A DNA stretch of 64,000 nucleotides from Rhea pennata (Eukaryota > Chordata > Aves > Rheiformes > Rheidae). A model generated the notes under the pieces. It was not told the origin of the DNA. It saw only the letters and a program-made list of their open reading frames with translations, and made no database searches. Shown here one piece after another: positions 53,410 to 64,000 of the stretch. A program made the translations under genes and the position numbers. Numbering within the stretch: position 1 is the first letter of the stretch; each line of letters begins with the position of its first letter. The stretch is from positions 60,862,553 to 60,926,552 of the forward strand of contig NC_084702.1 of the NCBI RefSeq assembly GCF_028389875.1. Reading direction: 5' to 3'.

Positions 53410-54125
53410 TGGTGCGGCCGGCGCCCTCGAGGCCAGCGGTACCGCGGGGGGCGGCCGAGGCGGCCGGCGAGCGAGGGGAGGCGGCCCGGTCCCCCCGCCC
53501 CGAGGGCCGCCTACCTGTGCCGGGTGGAGGTCGCGCTCCGCCTCACGCCCGTGTCTCGTCTCCGCGGGGGGCTCGGTACCGCCCGTCGCTCGCCCGCCGC
53601 GCCCGGGGGATGCCCGAGGCGGCGCCCGCTGCCGCCGCAGGTGATGGCCGCGCGCGGCCGTTGGGAGCGGCGCGCGCCGCCCGTAACGGTCGCGGCGGGC
53701 CGCGCGGGGGGGGGAGGGGACTTGGCCGTTCGGCTGGGCGGGGAGAGGCGGCTCGCGCCGGCGCGGGCAGGTCGCTGCTGCGGTTCGTCGTCGTCTCCCC
53801 TGACAGAGCTGCAGCTCCCCCCCCCTCTTCCCGCCACCCTTGCCCCCCATGGAATAGCTTTTTCTTCGTAGTCGCTGGAGCTGGGTTGGGTGAAATGCCT
53901 AATTACTCTGTAAACACTGTAATTCAGTGAAGCATCGGCTGTACATTCGTAGGACACTCATACATTACCTTCTAGTAAAAAACAGCTTGTCTTTCAATAA
54001 CGAACAATGATGGTTTATATTAAAATAGTAATTGCCATGTATATGTGCTCTTACTTTTCTGAATACTCAGAAGTTGAATTATTTCTTTTATTATGTAGGG
54101 TTTCCCCAATAGAAAAACAGAAGAG

Positions 54126-54350
54126 ATGCTTGATATTAAGGCTTGGGCTGAATACATCGTGGAGTGGGCTGCAAAGGACCCCTATGGCTTTCTTACTACA
54201 GTGATCTTGGCCCTTACACCCTTGTTCATAATTAGTGCAGCACTGTCCTGGAAACTTGCAAAAATGATTGAGGCCAGGGAGCGAGAGCAAAAGAAGAAAC
54301 AGAAACGCCAGGAAAATATTGCAAAAGCCAAACGAACAAAGAAGGATTAA
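54126..54350 (+). CDS. SMIM15: Small integral membrane protein 15
   Basis: A complete 74-residue protein of the SMIM15 family, the same length as the mammalian orthologue and almost identical to it over the core. Visible parts are an amphipathic N-terminus with [20 protein letters not shown] (residues 3-22), one hydrophobic transmembrane segment (about 22-42, rich in L, I, A, T and containing Pro32), and a highly charged Lys/Arg/Glu/Gln C-terminal tail (43-74) likely to be helical or coiled coil and ending KKD. It has no cleavable signal peptide, so it is a single-pass membrane protein anchored by its own segment; its molecular role is not established. The start has a purine (G) at -3 and is the only ATG in the exon before the frame. 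It is preceded by a CpG-island promoter and faces NDUFAF2 tail to tail, as in other amniotes. Identification rests on residue-by-residue recognition of the family. Confidence 0.97.
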   Translation: MLDIKAWAEYIVEWAAKDPYGFLTTVILALTPLFIISAALSWKLAKMIEAREREQKKKQKRQENIAKAKRTKKD

Positions 54351-55444
54351 ATGAGCAAAAAAGCCTTCCTTGTGTGAAGAATCAACTTTTTTAAATGAAG
54401 CACTGCTGTACAATATCTGTTCTGTTGTAACCTTCCTTTGATACTTGATCCTGTATGATTCTTGAAGTATGAAATTTAACTACTTAGAGATTATTTCTGC
54501 TGAAATGGTTTGTGTTAAAACAACACTTGATACACCCATTTTTTCTACTACTTGTGTTCTAATGCAGGTTGCTTTTTCTAAATTTGCATGTTAAATTCAA
54601 AAATGAATCTGCTGGGTGGGGGTAAATATTTCTTTCTTAACTGAGCTATGACTTAACAGTTATCTTAAATGTGTCAATTAAATCATGGGAAAATGTAAAC
54701 TGACTCCTTAATGCTGTGATCTCTGGTGCCTAGCATGGCAACCCACTCTGTTTCAACTACTGTAGAAACTTTCTGCAGCAGTAGTCCATATTGTGCTTGT
54801 AATTCATGGTAAACTGGATTACAAAAAGGCAAGTTTTGGCATACCTGTGGCATACCTGTGGTGAGAAAATAGCTACAGATCCTTGTAGTTTGCTAGCATA
54901 TCTTACCGATTTTCCTTTAAGGACACTTTATATGGCCCCAGATGAAGTAAAGACATTCACACAGATTCAGTAATGATGACCTTTGCTCCCACAGAGGCTG
55001 TTGTAGCTTATTTCATGGTGAGGTTTGTCTGCACAAAGAAACTAAACTTTGATTTTTTTCTGTTTCCTGAGCTACCAGCCATCAACAATATTTTTTTAGA
55101 TTCACTCCAAACTCCAGGAAGCTGGGGGTTGTTCTTGACACCTTAAAATGTCTCAGGCAATTCATATCCAACAGAATATGCTACTACATTTTTGTTATTG
55201 TTTTCTTTAATTATCACCTGAACACTCTAGCTATAACCTGTTTCTGTCTTCAGAAACTTCTTATGCCTGAAAGAACAGCCATAAATGGGGTCGGACCAAA
55301 GACCTACTTTGCTTAGTGTCCTGTGTATTAGTGGCCTATAAAAGATGGTTATGGAACAGTATATGATGAGGACATTCACGTTGGTGATAATCCCTCTTAC
55401 TTGCTAACCTTCTAGCTACATGTGATTTCAGATCTTCTGAGTTT

Positions 55445-55480
55445 GGTGGGGAGGGGTGGGGGGTGGAGGGTTGAGGGGTT
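55445..55480 (+). other. G-quadruplex-type tract in SMIM15 3' UTR
   Basis: The sense strand carries five runs of three or more G (4, 4, 6, 3 and 4) separated by loops of 1-4 nt. This satisfies the usual G-quadruplex pattern. It would be present in the RNA if the distal poly(A) site is used. Confidence 0.65.
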
Positions 55481-56046
55481 CTCATTGCTCTTGGAACTCT
55501 GCTGCTTTCCAGGCTGCAAAAAGTTGGCATTATAAGAATGTCCAAACTTGGTTTGTGTCGTAAATATGCAAAAGTCATATAACCTTAATTGAAATTAATT
55601 TCCAACAGAAATTAGGATTTTTTTTCAAAGCTTCATTTTTATTAGTCCAGTTATAAGGAGGCAGTCATTAGGCTGTCAGACTCAGCCTGTCTCTAAACAG
55701 CAGCATATAGTTAGGCTTTCCAGTATCTAGTCCTTCATTCATTATTTGTTTAAAAAAAAGGACAGAGATGTATTGTTCAAATGAGAAGACCTACAGCAGT
55801 GATTGATACTAGCAGGATTCAAAGCAGGTAGTTTAACGGAAATAAGAGATAAATATGAAATATTTATATGCAGGCACTAACTTTTGATCCTTTTCCAATT
55901 TTATTGGTCAAAGCAAGCATTATTAGAATGTAATATTTACAAATTTTATGATACACAATTAATCTCCAGTGTTTATCTTTGAATGTTGTTACCTTTGATA
56001 TCTACATGACTTAAAACACAGGGAACAGAACTGATTACACTGCATA

Positions 56047-56052
56047 AATAAA
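56047..56052 (+). terminator. SMIM15: SMIM15 poly(A) signal (distal, likely main)
   Basis: A canonical AATAAA with a GU/U-rich element (TGTGTGGTTTTTTTT) about 25 nt downstream. It is the best-formed polyadenylation signal downstream of the SMIM15 stop codon. The alternatives are ATTAAA at 54677 and AATAAA at 56199. Confidence 0.6.
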
Positions 56053-56075
56053 TTTGATACTTTTTCAAAAAATGT

Positions 56076-56944
56076 GTGGTTTTTTTTCTGATTTGAAATT
56101 CTCAAGCATCATCTCTAAGCAAATAATCTGTGTATATATAAACTTTAGCCAAAATATATCTAACAAAAAATGTTTAAAAGTCCTCGCAATCACTCAGAAA
56201 TAAAAGCTAATTAATCCTTAGACTAAAAGTGAGATTTTAGCTTCTTTGGTAGGTGGCACAACTCTCTATGGCTGAGAAAGGAAAAGAGCAAGTGTACTCC
56301 TTTTGGAAGTAACTGACAGGCTCTTGTGCCAAAAAGAACACTTTCATTACTTTTCATTAGCTTTACTAAGTGCTTCTAAACCCTATTACAGTACTTATAT
56401 ATGGTTTAACTCTGACTGTATTTTCTGCTTACTGTTGTCTGGCTAGTAAATAATCGAAAAAGTTGACTCCTCCATTAGCGTAAGTTACAAGACTATGTCC
56501 CTAAATTTACTGACAAGCATAGTCACTGTAGTGTTAAGGTATTTCCTGTTAATGAGATCAACTTGACCATCCAATTACCAGAGAAAAGCTAACAGCTTTG
56601 ATACAGTGGCACCGTGGAGGGAATTAACAGGAATTCTAAACAAAGAACTATATTGACCAAAAGCCTAAGTTAAGTGTATTAATCAACTAAAACTCATTAT
56701 ATCAAAAGTACAATTATGTCTTCAAGAAAAAAGTCAAAAATAATTATTTTAAGAAAGCTATTCATTTAGCTAGAAAGCCTCTAACAAAGTGATTTAAAGA
56801 ATAACTGAAAAACAGCAACTGTTTTAAAAAAAAACTTTTTCATTAGTATTATATCCTCTCTTTCACTAAATCCAAACATTTTTTTAAGTGGTTTGTCGTA
56901 ATTAAGCTTTTTTTTTTTTTTTTTTAACAATTCTGCAAAAATAA
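56076..56944. other. Short intergenic gap between convergent genes
   Basis: AT-rich DNA between the presumed 3' ends of SMIM15 and NDUFAF2. It contains the alternative AATAAA at 56199-56204 and an 18-nt poly(T) run (56908-56925). No gene is seen. Confidence 0.55.
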
Positions 56945-56962
56945 ACATAGCTTTAATATTAT

Positions 56963-56968
56963 TTTATT
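56963..56968 (-). terminator. NDUFAF2: NDUFAF2 poly(A) signal (probable)
   Basis: TTTATT on the plus strand is AATAAA on the minus strand, about 87 nt after the NDUFAF2 stop codon. Cleavage would fall near 56940-56950, giving a short 3' UTR of roughly 110 nt. Another AATAAA overlaps the stop codon itself (57058-57063) and is too early to be the likely signal. Confidence 0.5.
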
Positions 56969-57054
56969 GTACACACAGGTGTATATATATATATAGTGAT
57001 TGTTTATATTGTCTATTAAAATATTTATCCACTGGCAATACCTGTACATTACAA

Positions 57055-57312
57055 TTATTTATTATGACTGCTACTGCTGCCTGGTGGCATCCAGGAACCT
57101 GGCTGAAAAGTATTTGCAGTGCTTGTTGGATCTTGTGAAGGCTCTTTCTTTCCATAGTAAGGGGCTGATGCATGGCCCTTAACATGAGTATGAACTGGTT
57201 CAGCAACAAGTCCCTCCTTATACTCCTTGGCCTGAAGGAGCTTGTCCTTTTCAGATACATCTCTGATTTTCTGTTTCATTTCTTCTCTATAATTTTCATT
57301 CTTGAGAATCTC
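57055..57312 (-). CDS. NDUFAF2: NDUFAF2 last coding exon (partial gene)
   Basis: The C-terminal 85 residues of NADH:ubiquinone oxidoreductase complex assembly factor 2 (mimitin, B17.2L), a mitochondrial paralogue of NDUFA12 that binds a late assembly intermediate of complex I. The exon opens with EILKNENYREEMKQK directly after a pyrimidine-rich acceptor (TTTCTTTTATTAG, AG at 57314-57313) in phase 0, and ends at TAA 57057-57055. Family landmarks are KGHASAPYYGKKEPS and FQPGSWMP close to the C-terminus, with a Ser-rich end. Mammalian NDUFAF2 is about 169 residues, so this exon covers roughly half; upstream exons must lie beyond the right edge. The ATG at 57279 is internal, not a start. Gene order and orientation relative to SMIM15 match other amniotes. 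The frame is intact with no sign of decay. Confidence 0.95.
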   Translation of the reverse strand, partial: EILKNENYREEMKQKIRDVSEKDKLLQAKEYKEGLVAEPVHTHVKGHASAPYYGKKEPSQDPTSTANTFQPGSWMPPGSSSSHNK

Positions 57313-60300
57313 CTAATAAAAGAAACACAGTAGAAAAAGATAATTAGATAAAATGGAAATAAATGCAATGTACAATATTAGAATAAAACAAGCAATTCTT
57401 GTTTTTCTTGACTTTACACTCCATGTTTTAAGGTAAGCAGGTAAAATAAATAATGCAAGATAAACTGGTTTTGTACAGCTTCAATTTTAGCCCTAGTTTA
57501 AAATGCTCTTAATGTTCTGATCATACTGTCAAAACAAAACTGCACTGTGGTGTCCCAGTTTCACTATTCTATTGGATCAAAAGGGAAAAATGATTAAATA
57601 CAGTTATTGTCACATATGAAAGTGCATTAAAGATCAGGTTACATTTTACATTGTTTTCCATGTAGAATTTTCTGCTATTTATACCCTATAACTCACTATA
57701 CCCATGAGTTTAGATAACCATGACCAGGGGCCCAGTTTTGGGCAGCACAGGTGTGCAACCTTGGCTCTGCTTTACTGAAAAAAAAAGCAACACTTGAGCT
57801 GTAAGACCATACATAAGCCAGAGGCATGCAAAATAAATAATAAAAAGCCATTAAAGCCAAAATTACAGAGATTGTACCAGTAACTGAAGAGAAAAAAACA
57901 CTATCAAAAAGGGTATAAAACTCCAAGGGGAAAGGGAAAAAAAAAAAAAAAAAACACCACACACACAAAACCCAAAGATTCAGAGGACAACTTGGGAAGG
58001 GCAAGGACCAGTATGTTCCAAGAAGCAAGGGAGGCCAACAAATCCTCAACTGGTGACTGTCTGGCCAGCAGCCATCAGGTGTCCACCATGAGGATGCTAA
58101 GCATATTAATGTTTAGGCTAGCTGTATGTTAACTCTTAAGTATCTACTATGCATATTAGCTAAATAATTGTAAAGCATTTATAAAGGGTATATAGTCATG
58201 CCTATTGCCTCTGTATAAACAAAAGAAATTCAAACAAAAGCGACCCAGCAGAGGATGGAGATTTACCTTTATCCCTGCTAAACTGAAACAACTGTCTGAT
58301 ACATGTTTCTATGGGAAAGCCAAAGGAAAAGAAACTATGATCTGTATTCAGAGTGGGCTTCTACAAATTGCTAACTCTACTTAATGAAACTCTGTATTGA
58401 AATACAGTTGGGTACAGGTTTACCTGGAATTTACTAATAAAGATGACCTAGTGAAGTGCAATTTGGCCACTTCCACAGAGAAATACTGAGGCTGTGAATT
58501 GAAACAAGTGCAAATACTGACTTGCCTGCTGGAATAGCAGAAAAACAGCTATTAGTAGACCCTGCTATCTTGCTTAGAGGAAAACACAAAGAACTCCCAA
58601 AGTAAATACAAATAAAAGAAAAAAAAAGCCACAAAAAATACAGAGGTTTGTCCTTCATCTGTTAGCCTATGTTTCCTAGTGGAAAGATACTGCAGATAGA
58701 GCTAATAAAGTATCTCTATGCTTTAGGAGGGGCAGATATTGAAGATTATTAGAAGGAAAAGAAGAAAAGTGATACGAACTTTTTTTAATACTTTGAACCC
58801 AAATACAACTGAGTTTTGACCAACACCATGTTGTGAGGGAGCTGCTGGTACCCACATTTAGAATCGTGATACATAAAAAGGCTGGACAGCTATCTCCAGG
58901 TTACAAATACATGTCAGAGATAGGGAAAAACTAGACCAGTATACCTCTCTGGTGTACTGAGCAGACGACTGTGGAATTATTTTAGGGAACGTATTAAAAT
59001 ACATGCAATATCAGCATGAGTTGACATAATAAGCATGTATAACATTTAAGAACATACTAAAAAGTATTTAAAGTAAAGCTCATAAGCATCATGAAAATTA
59101 TCTTTTTCTTCATTTATAATTGCCTCTATATTTAAATTCACAGATATACAGAACAGGCAAAATACTCTACATACTTATAGTCTGAAAATACACAAATAGC
59201 AGATAAACAAGCTTGTAAGGAAAGGGTGGGGGAAGGAAATTCTCATACTCAAATAAAAACGTTGTGAGATATCAGAAGGTCAAATTTTAAACAGTCAATA
59301 TAGCATAAATTCATTATTACATCTTTCAAGTCTGTCCTCATTTACCATGTGCCTGTATAAATCTACCATAACCTTAACTGATTTCAAGGGAATTACTCCT
59401 ATAGTACTTGCAATACTCCACTACTAAGAAATAAGGGCATATACCTTTGTGATATCTGAAGACTGCAATATGAATAGCATCAAATGATTTATTAAAAAAA
59501 CAAATGTAATTCACTTACTACAAACAGCTACTTACTAATTTGAAATCTTTTCCAGGGATTGCATTAACACAGTTACCTTATACAGTCAGATAATAGCTGC
59601 AACTAAATTCCAAAAGCTTTAAAAGTCCATTTTATATTCTGATACATAATTATCATCTGGTTTTCAGATTCAGCTAAGACTATTTTATGAGCTTTCACTG
59701 CCCAAAGTATAGTTTTGATCTAGTAAAATAAATATTTTGGTCTTGAAAAAAGTATGAGGAGAAGTGATCATCGTCAGCCAATACTGATAAAATATATAAG
59801 TAACTCGTTCAGAATCTATACAATCACATCAGGACAAAAATTTTCAAGTGAAATAAACTGCATGCATCCAATTCATGCATAGAATTTACACCATTAATAT
59901 GTACACTGAAATAAGGGTTTGTGTTCAAACTCTAAACCAAATATGAATCAGGAATCTTGTGTCAACTGGCACGTTATAGAAATTGGGTCAAATAGATCAG
60001 TTTTCTTAGTTTCGTGCCCTACTGATGAGTTTGTTCTGCGAAAGTGCCTCACGGGGCACTGAGTCCTTTTTCTTTAGTATGTCACTGGCAAATAGTTTAC
60101 TTGATAGAATCTCACTAGGACATCCATTTTTTTCAACCACTTACTACATTTATAAATACTATTGCTTCAATTACCATAACCACTGCAGTTTTAAGTAGTT
60201 ACCAGACTGAAGGTTGCCTGCCATTATAGGAAAAATGGAAGTAATTCCAAATTTGAATAGGATAATTAAACATAATGCAAATTATAATTAAACTATTGCA

Positions 60301-63300
60301 GGCATATTATAGGAGGAATTGTCTTTAAGATGGACTAGAAACATATAGGATCTTTAAAACCACTCTTTCCAAATTTGGTGTCAGTCTCTACATGCGTTGC
60401 CCAGTACAATTAAATACAGTGAATGTTAGAAAGGTTCCTCTCCCTGCGCCCTCCTGGCGCTCCAGGGCTGCCTGTCACCTGCTGAACAGCGGTAGGGAAG
60501 TCAACACCGCCAGGCCCTTCCTCCCAGGAGGACATGCAGGCTGAGAGTCTGTGTGGCAGCTACAGCCCTGCCCTGCTTTCTTCCAGCTCACCCATGCACA
60601 AGTGAGGAAGAGTTCATTTGTTTTTTACTCTGAACTACATTGCCAGGTTATCTTCTCCCCTCCACCAAGATGAACTGACATATTTTATACAATGGCTAGC
60701 TTAATTATCAACTGCCCAAGTAAATACACCACTGAAGCTTTCTTAAGAAATATATGAACATGACCTTTAAGGGAAATACAACATCCACCTAACACACAGA
60801 GAATATTACATCTACCAGATAACTAGTTTTCACAGTGTTGGCTTTATCCTTCCAATAAACTCTAGGACTCTGTTGTGTTTACAAATAAATGATATAAATT
60901 CTTTGAACTTGCAGTTCTCAGGAGGCCACATGACGCGCAAAGAATATCAGAAATGTCCTTTCTCATTTTAATTGAAAGAGAAATCTAGGGATTAAGATTA
61001 TTCTGCAAAAAAATAAAAAAGAATGGAGTATGCTGGAAGACATCCAGTCATCTTTTACACCAATTGAAACCTCAAAATTTAGAGGTTCACCTTAACTCCC
61101 GACATTTGGAACAAGACAGACACAGTATGGGCAGATCTAGATACAACAATGATTTCTACACTTTATTTTTAAGTGGGATGTAAAAAGGAATTTTACTCAT
61201 TGCAGATGGCTAGTTGTGTAGTTTTGGTGATAAAACCTTCCCTCCTTAGGAAGGTAGGGTTTAGGAAAATGATCTCTAAGGTTTTCTTGAAGAGTTTAAT
61301 GTTATTACTGAGGAAATGCCAATGTGGCTATGTGGAGTTTGAGGCAGCTGCTTTTCATCCAGAAACTGGTTTCTTCCACATATTCTGACATCTTAGTAAT
61401 GGTAGCAGCTATATGAGCAAAGAATGAAAACGCAGCCTGTTCACACAGGCAACGGAGCCCAAGACATGCTGTTGCCTCCCAAGTATATTGCTGCAAAACA
61501 GATCAGACTTTCTCTTGTTACTGGCATTCAAACCCTCAGTGTTCATCTGCTACATCTGAGCAAGCAAAGGACCTTCTGTGATTTCCACTTTTCTTCTAAA
61601 CTCTTGCAAATTCTCTATTTTTAAGGTTCCCGCTTCCTTCTAGCAGCTGAGGTGCATCACCAAGCCATTCTCTGTTTGGAAACTGTATTCACTTCTGCTC
61701 CATAGAAGAAGAAAATCTAGAAATCAGTCTCAAATAGAAGGACTTTCAGTGGCTACTGGACTGCATGGAAGATCTGCTTTGTAGGCTGAAGGTGTGGAGT
61801 GGAGCATTCTTTCACTCTTAAAGGATTTTACACTGTTGCTGCTTCCCATTTTCCTAATCAACTAGCAGCCTTATAGAATAATAATAAAAAAAATGCAAAC
61901 ATAATAGAAATCTCTGTTCATTCTGATAGAAAAAAAAAGTCATAAATATGACAGAAATTTCTCTATATTTGCTAGTTTTTCTAGCTGGGGTCTTGCTTAG
62001 TAGTGACTAGTCCTTAGCAAGAAATGTTTGTTGCTATTCTTTTCCACAGGCTTGTACTTAAACCTTTCTATCCTATAGGACTACTGACCCCCAAAATTCT
62101 TAGGGTTGTTCTTGCAGCTTAAGAAATCCTCTTTGCTTTCCTATTACTTCCTTAGTGTTTCCCTCTAGGTCTTCAAGGTAACCTGTAAGATATAATGCCA
62201 CCTGCCTTTCATGAAACATTTTGAATCCCCTGAAAGCAAAGGGCAAACAAGACCTATGAACAAGTACTCCTAAGAATGCAAGTAGCTAGACACACAATAC
62301 CAACGTAACAACACTCAAGAGGGATTGCATAAAGGTTAACAGACTGGTATTTGCTTGTTTTGTTTTTGTTCTTTCTAGATGATTTTCTAAAGGCCCATAC
62401 CCAAACTCATAACTAAAGGACTTTATGTATTATTAATTTTGAGTAAAGATGTCATACTTCATTTCAGATGCGTTTGTACTTTGTTTCAAGTTTTCTGTAC
62501 TCTTGTGAAACTGTTCTAACTTCTTAAATTCTCTTAAGTGGATATTCAGAAATATTCATGGTTTCTCTTGATTTGAACAGGGCTAGCTGAATATTATTTG
62601 ATGCCAGAAGTGCAAAACATCTGGGCAGACTAAACGTTATTTGAATTGTGCACACACATGTTCATAAAGACTTGTATTTTAGTGTAAGTTTTTATATTTT
62701 AATTATGAGTGAACTTCTTGAACTACTGTTAAGTATGCACACATGCAAGTTAGCAGAAATCCTTTTTTAACCTTTAAAATTAATAAATTGGCAAGTAGAA
62801 AGGGAAAAAAAAATCAAACCTGAGTTAATATTCACAAAGTTCATTGTAAATTGTCATGTAATAACAATGTCAGAATATTTTTACTGACAAATTAACTAAA
62901 AATCGAGGAAAGTGCTACAAATTACAGCAAAGCATTTGTTCTTAGAATATTGCCAAACTGGCTAATTAAACTTCATTTCCCTCTTCCATGAGTTAACTAG
63001 GCAAGATGAAACTACAGGATATTACATTACTTTTAAAGACTATGAGACAGAGGACCTGGTCATTGGGAAACTCTGAATTTTCTTACCCAAAGCAGGTAAT
63101 GTCACCTCAGCATCCGAGCATGAGCTCAGTAGTGAGGAAAACCTGAAGTGGTAAATGGAGGGTTGCATCAGTGCACAGCAAAATCAGAGGAGCAGTTTAA
63201 ATTAGAAGGATAGATCTGGCTTTGCTAAGAAACTTATTTAAAATCAAACTGTGGGCCAGCTGACTGCTGATTTTGTAACAAAACACTCTCGCTTAATTAT

Positions 63301-64000
63301 TTCATTCAGTCAGCAATCAACATTAGTCCAATCAGTGTAAGATTGGTTTTATTCAGATCTTATTTTAGAGCAAATATCTCTGTTTTGTTGTAGTATTAAA
63401 ATACAGACTGTATTCTGTGCCTTCAGTGTGATTTTTCAGGAGAATGCACCCTGCATATTCCAAAAGCAAACAGATCTGAATGATCTTTTTTGGATACGTT
63501 ACAGTTTCCTGGTATCTTTCATTGTCTGTAGGTATTGTAGAAGAGCTTTCTTTAACCTTTCAACATAAATTAGATAAATCACCCAAACAAATTAAACTAA
63601 AGCAACTGCTATTTTAGAACAGTTACTTTGGTTTAACATGCAGCAATTGCCTAAACATGCAGATATAGACCTCCAATGGTACAACACACGTTTTTAAAAG
63701 CAGAAAAATCTGACTACCATTCTCTTGCAAGTGAAAGGTAATTCCTAAGGATTCTCTAATAGAGTCAGTCTGGGTCAAGGCTTGCTTATTCATCATGAAA
63801 ACAATGCTTATTTCAGGTTCCTAACCCTTTAAATGAGCGATGCTCCGGTGTCAATCAGTAACTGCACAAAAACTGTAATTAATGAAGGTGCAAAGTACTT
63901 CACATTTAATGTGCAAGTGTTAAGCTACACTTACATTAGTTACAAACATATGTACAGTCATGCTTTGACAACACCCTAATATTTCGTTTTAAATGCAGTG
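57313..64000 (-). other. NDUFAF2: NDUFAF2 intron (partial)
   Basis: All sequence right of the last exon should be the preceding intron, which is very large in mammals. No earlier NDUFAF2 exon (for example the tryptophan-rich PTEWEAWI block) can be read on the minus strand. It holds an A18 run followed by CA repeats (57937-57970), a GC-rich patch (60430-60600) and an enhancer-like cluster near 63280-63346. Confidence 0.75.
57937..57970. repeat. A18 run with (CA)n
   Basis: Eighteen A residues followed by CACCACACACACAAAA. It is low-complexity sequence within the NDUFAF2 intron. Confidence 0.9.

Larger units (their letters stand above)
52780..53870. promoter_or_regulatory. SMIM15: CpG island, SMIM15 promoter
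   Basis: About 1.1 kb of very GC-rich, CpG-dense DNA ends some 250 bp before the SMIM15 coding exon. No TATA box is evident. Visible factor motifs are GC boxes (53221-53235, 53337-53346 and about 53735-53745), a TGACGGAAGG combined CRE-half/ETS site (53281-53290), a CTTCCGG ETS site (53403-53409) and a CTCF-type core (53246-53261). This is the usual architecture of a housekeeping promoter with dispersed starts. The best plus-strand donor-like sequence is CAG|GTGATG at 53640/53641, so the non-coding first exon of SMIM15 may end there. A good minus-strand donor, CACAG|GTAGGC, at 53515/53514 suggests divergent antisense transcription. Long open frames on both strands here are by-products of GC-rich, stop-poor sequence. 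Confidence 0.88.
54099..56075 (+). other. SMIM15: SMIM15 last exon (5' UTR end, CDS, 3' UTR)
   Basis: A pyrimidine-rich acceptor TTTCTTTTATTATGTAG ends at 54098, so the exon starts at 54099, 27 nt before the start codon with no upstream ATG in between. The whole coding sequence is in this exon, so at least one non-coding exon should lie in the CpG island. The 3' end is placed after AATAAA at 56047-56052, which is followed within 25-35 nt by a TGTGTGGTTTTTTTT downstream element. An ATTAAA at 54677-54682 could give a short form, and AATAAA at 56199-56204 a slightly longer one. Confidence 0.7.

Noticed and set aside
52658-53850. Long overlapping open frames (up to 328 codons) on both strands of the CpG island
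   Set aside because: GC-rich, stop-poor DNA gives long frames in several phases at once. The translations are Ala/Arg/Gly/Pro-rich with no domain, and the region has all the marks of a promoter.
54007-54204. 65-codon frame overlapping the SMIM15 start
   Set aside because: It is out of frame with SMIM15 and begins in the intron before the acceptor at 54098, so it is a shadow frame.
57696-58049. 117-codon minus-strand hydrophobic frame in the NDUFAF2 intron
   Set aside because: The Phe/Leu-rich composition comes from A-runs on the plus strand. No homologue recognised and no exon-like boundaries.
58090-58330. LTR-like texture with TATAAAGGGTATATAG
   Set aside because: The TATA-like words and composition recall avian retroviral-type LTRs, but I see no paired TG...CA ends, no target-site duplication and no adjacent internal sequence. 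It cannot be supported without a library search.
1-64000. tRNA, snRNA, microRNA and CRISPR searches by eye
   Set aside because: No tRNA T-loop/B-box context, U6-like start or regular direct-repeat array was noticed. A covariance-model search would be needed to exclude diverged RNA genes.

Overview
This is eukaryotic, vertebrate nuclear DNA, and almost certainly from a bird. It is AT-rich and gene-poor, carries a CpG-island promoter and intron/exon structure, and has very few interspersed repeats. The one clear retrotransposon is a CR1 LINE with the 3' tail typical of sauropsid (mostly avian) CR1. Two genes can be identified, SMIM15 and the last exon of NDUFAF2, lying tail to tail. These genes are neighbours in amniotes (human 5q12, in the order NDUFAF2-SMIM15-ZSWIM6), and the corresponding block is on chromosome Z in chicken. 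Z-linkage here is an inference from that synteny, not something seen in the sequence.

Layout. From 1 to about 52.7 kb there is no protein-coding gene I can support. This is a long AT-rich intergenic stretch upstream of SMIM15. By synteny the next gene off the left edge should be ZSWIM6, read divergently, but none of its exons is recognisable here. Inside the desert are an orphan CpG-rich patch (about 5.19-5.49 kb), several microsatellites, a symmetric near-palindromic element (23.36-23.46 kb), a few probable ancient amniote repeat copies, a four-hexamer array of nuclear-receptor-type half sites (46.5 kb), one decayed CR1 copy (44.76-45.58 kb) and a CTCF-like site (49.0 kb).

From 52.78 to 53.87 kb lies a strong TATA-less CpG island with ETS, GC-box and CTCF-type motifs. 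It is the SMIM15 promoter and may also fire in the opposite direction. The coding exon of SMIM15 follows (CDS 54126-54350, 74 aa) with a probable 1.7-kb 3' UTR that includes a G-quadruplex-type G-rich tract. On the minus strand, 57055-57312 is the last coding exon of NDUFAF2, a mitochondrial complex I assembly factor. The rest of the window to 64000 is NDUFAF2 intron.

I found no rRNA, tRNA, CRISPR or intact mobile element. No undescribed multi-gene system is visible. The observations most worth following up are the 23.4-kb palindromic element, the divergent pair of CTCF-like motifs around the SMIM15 promoter, and the orphan CpG patch.
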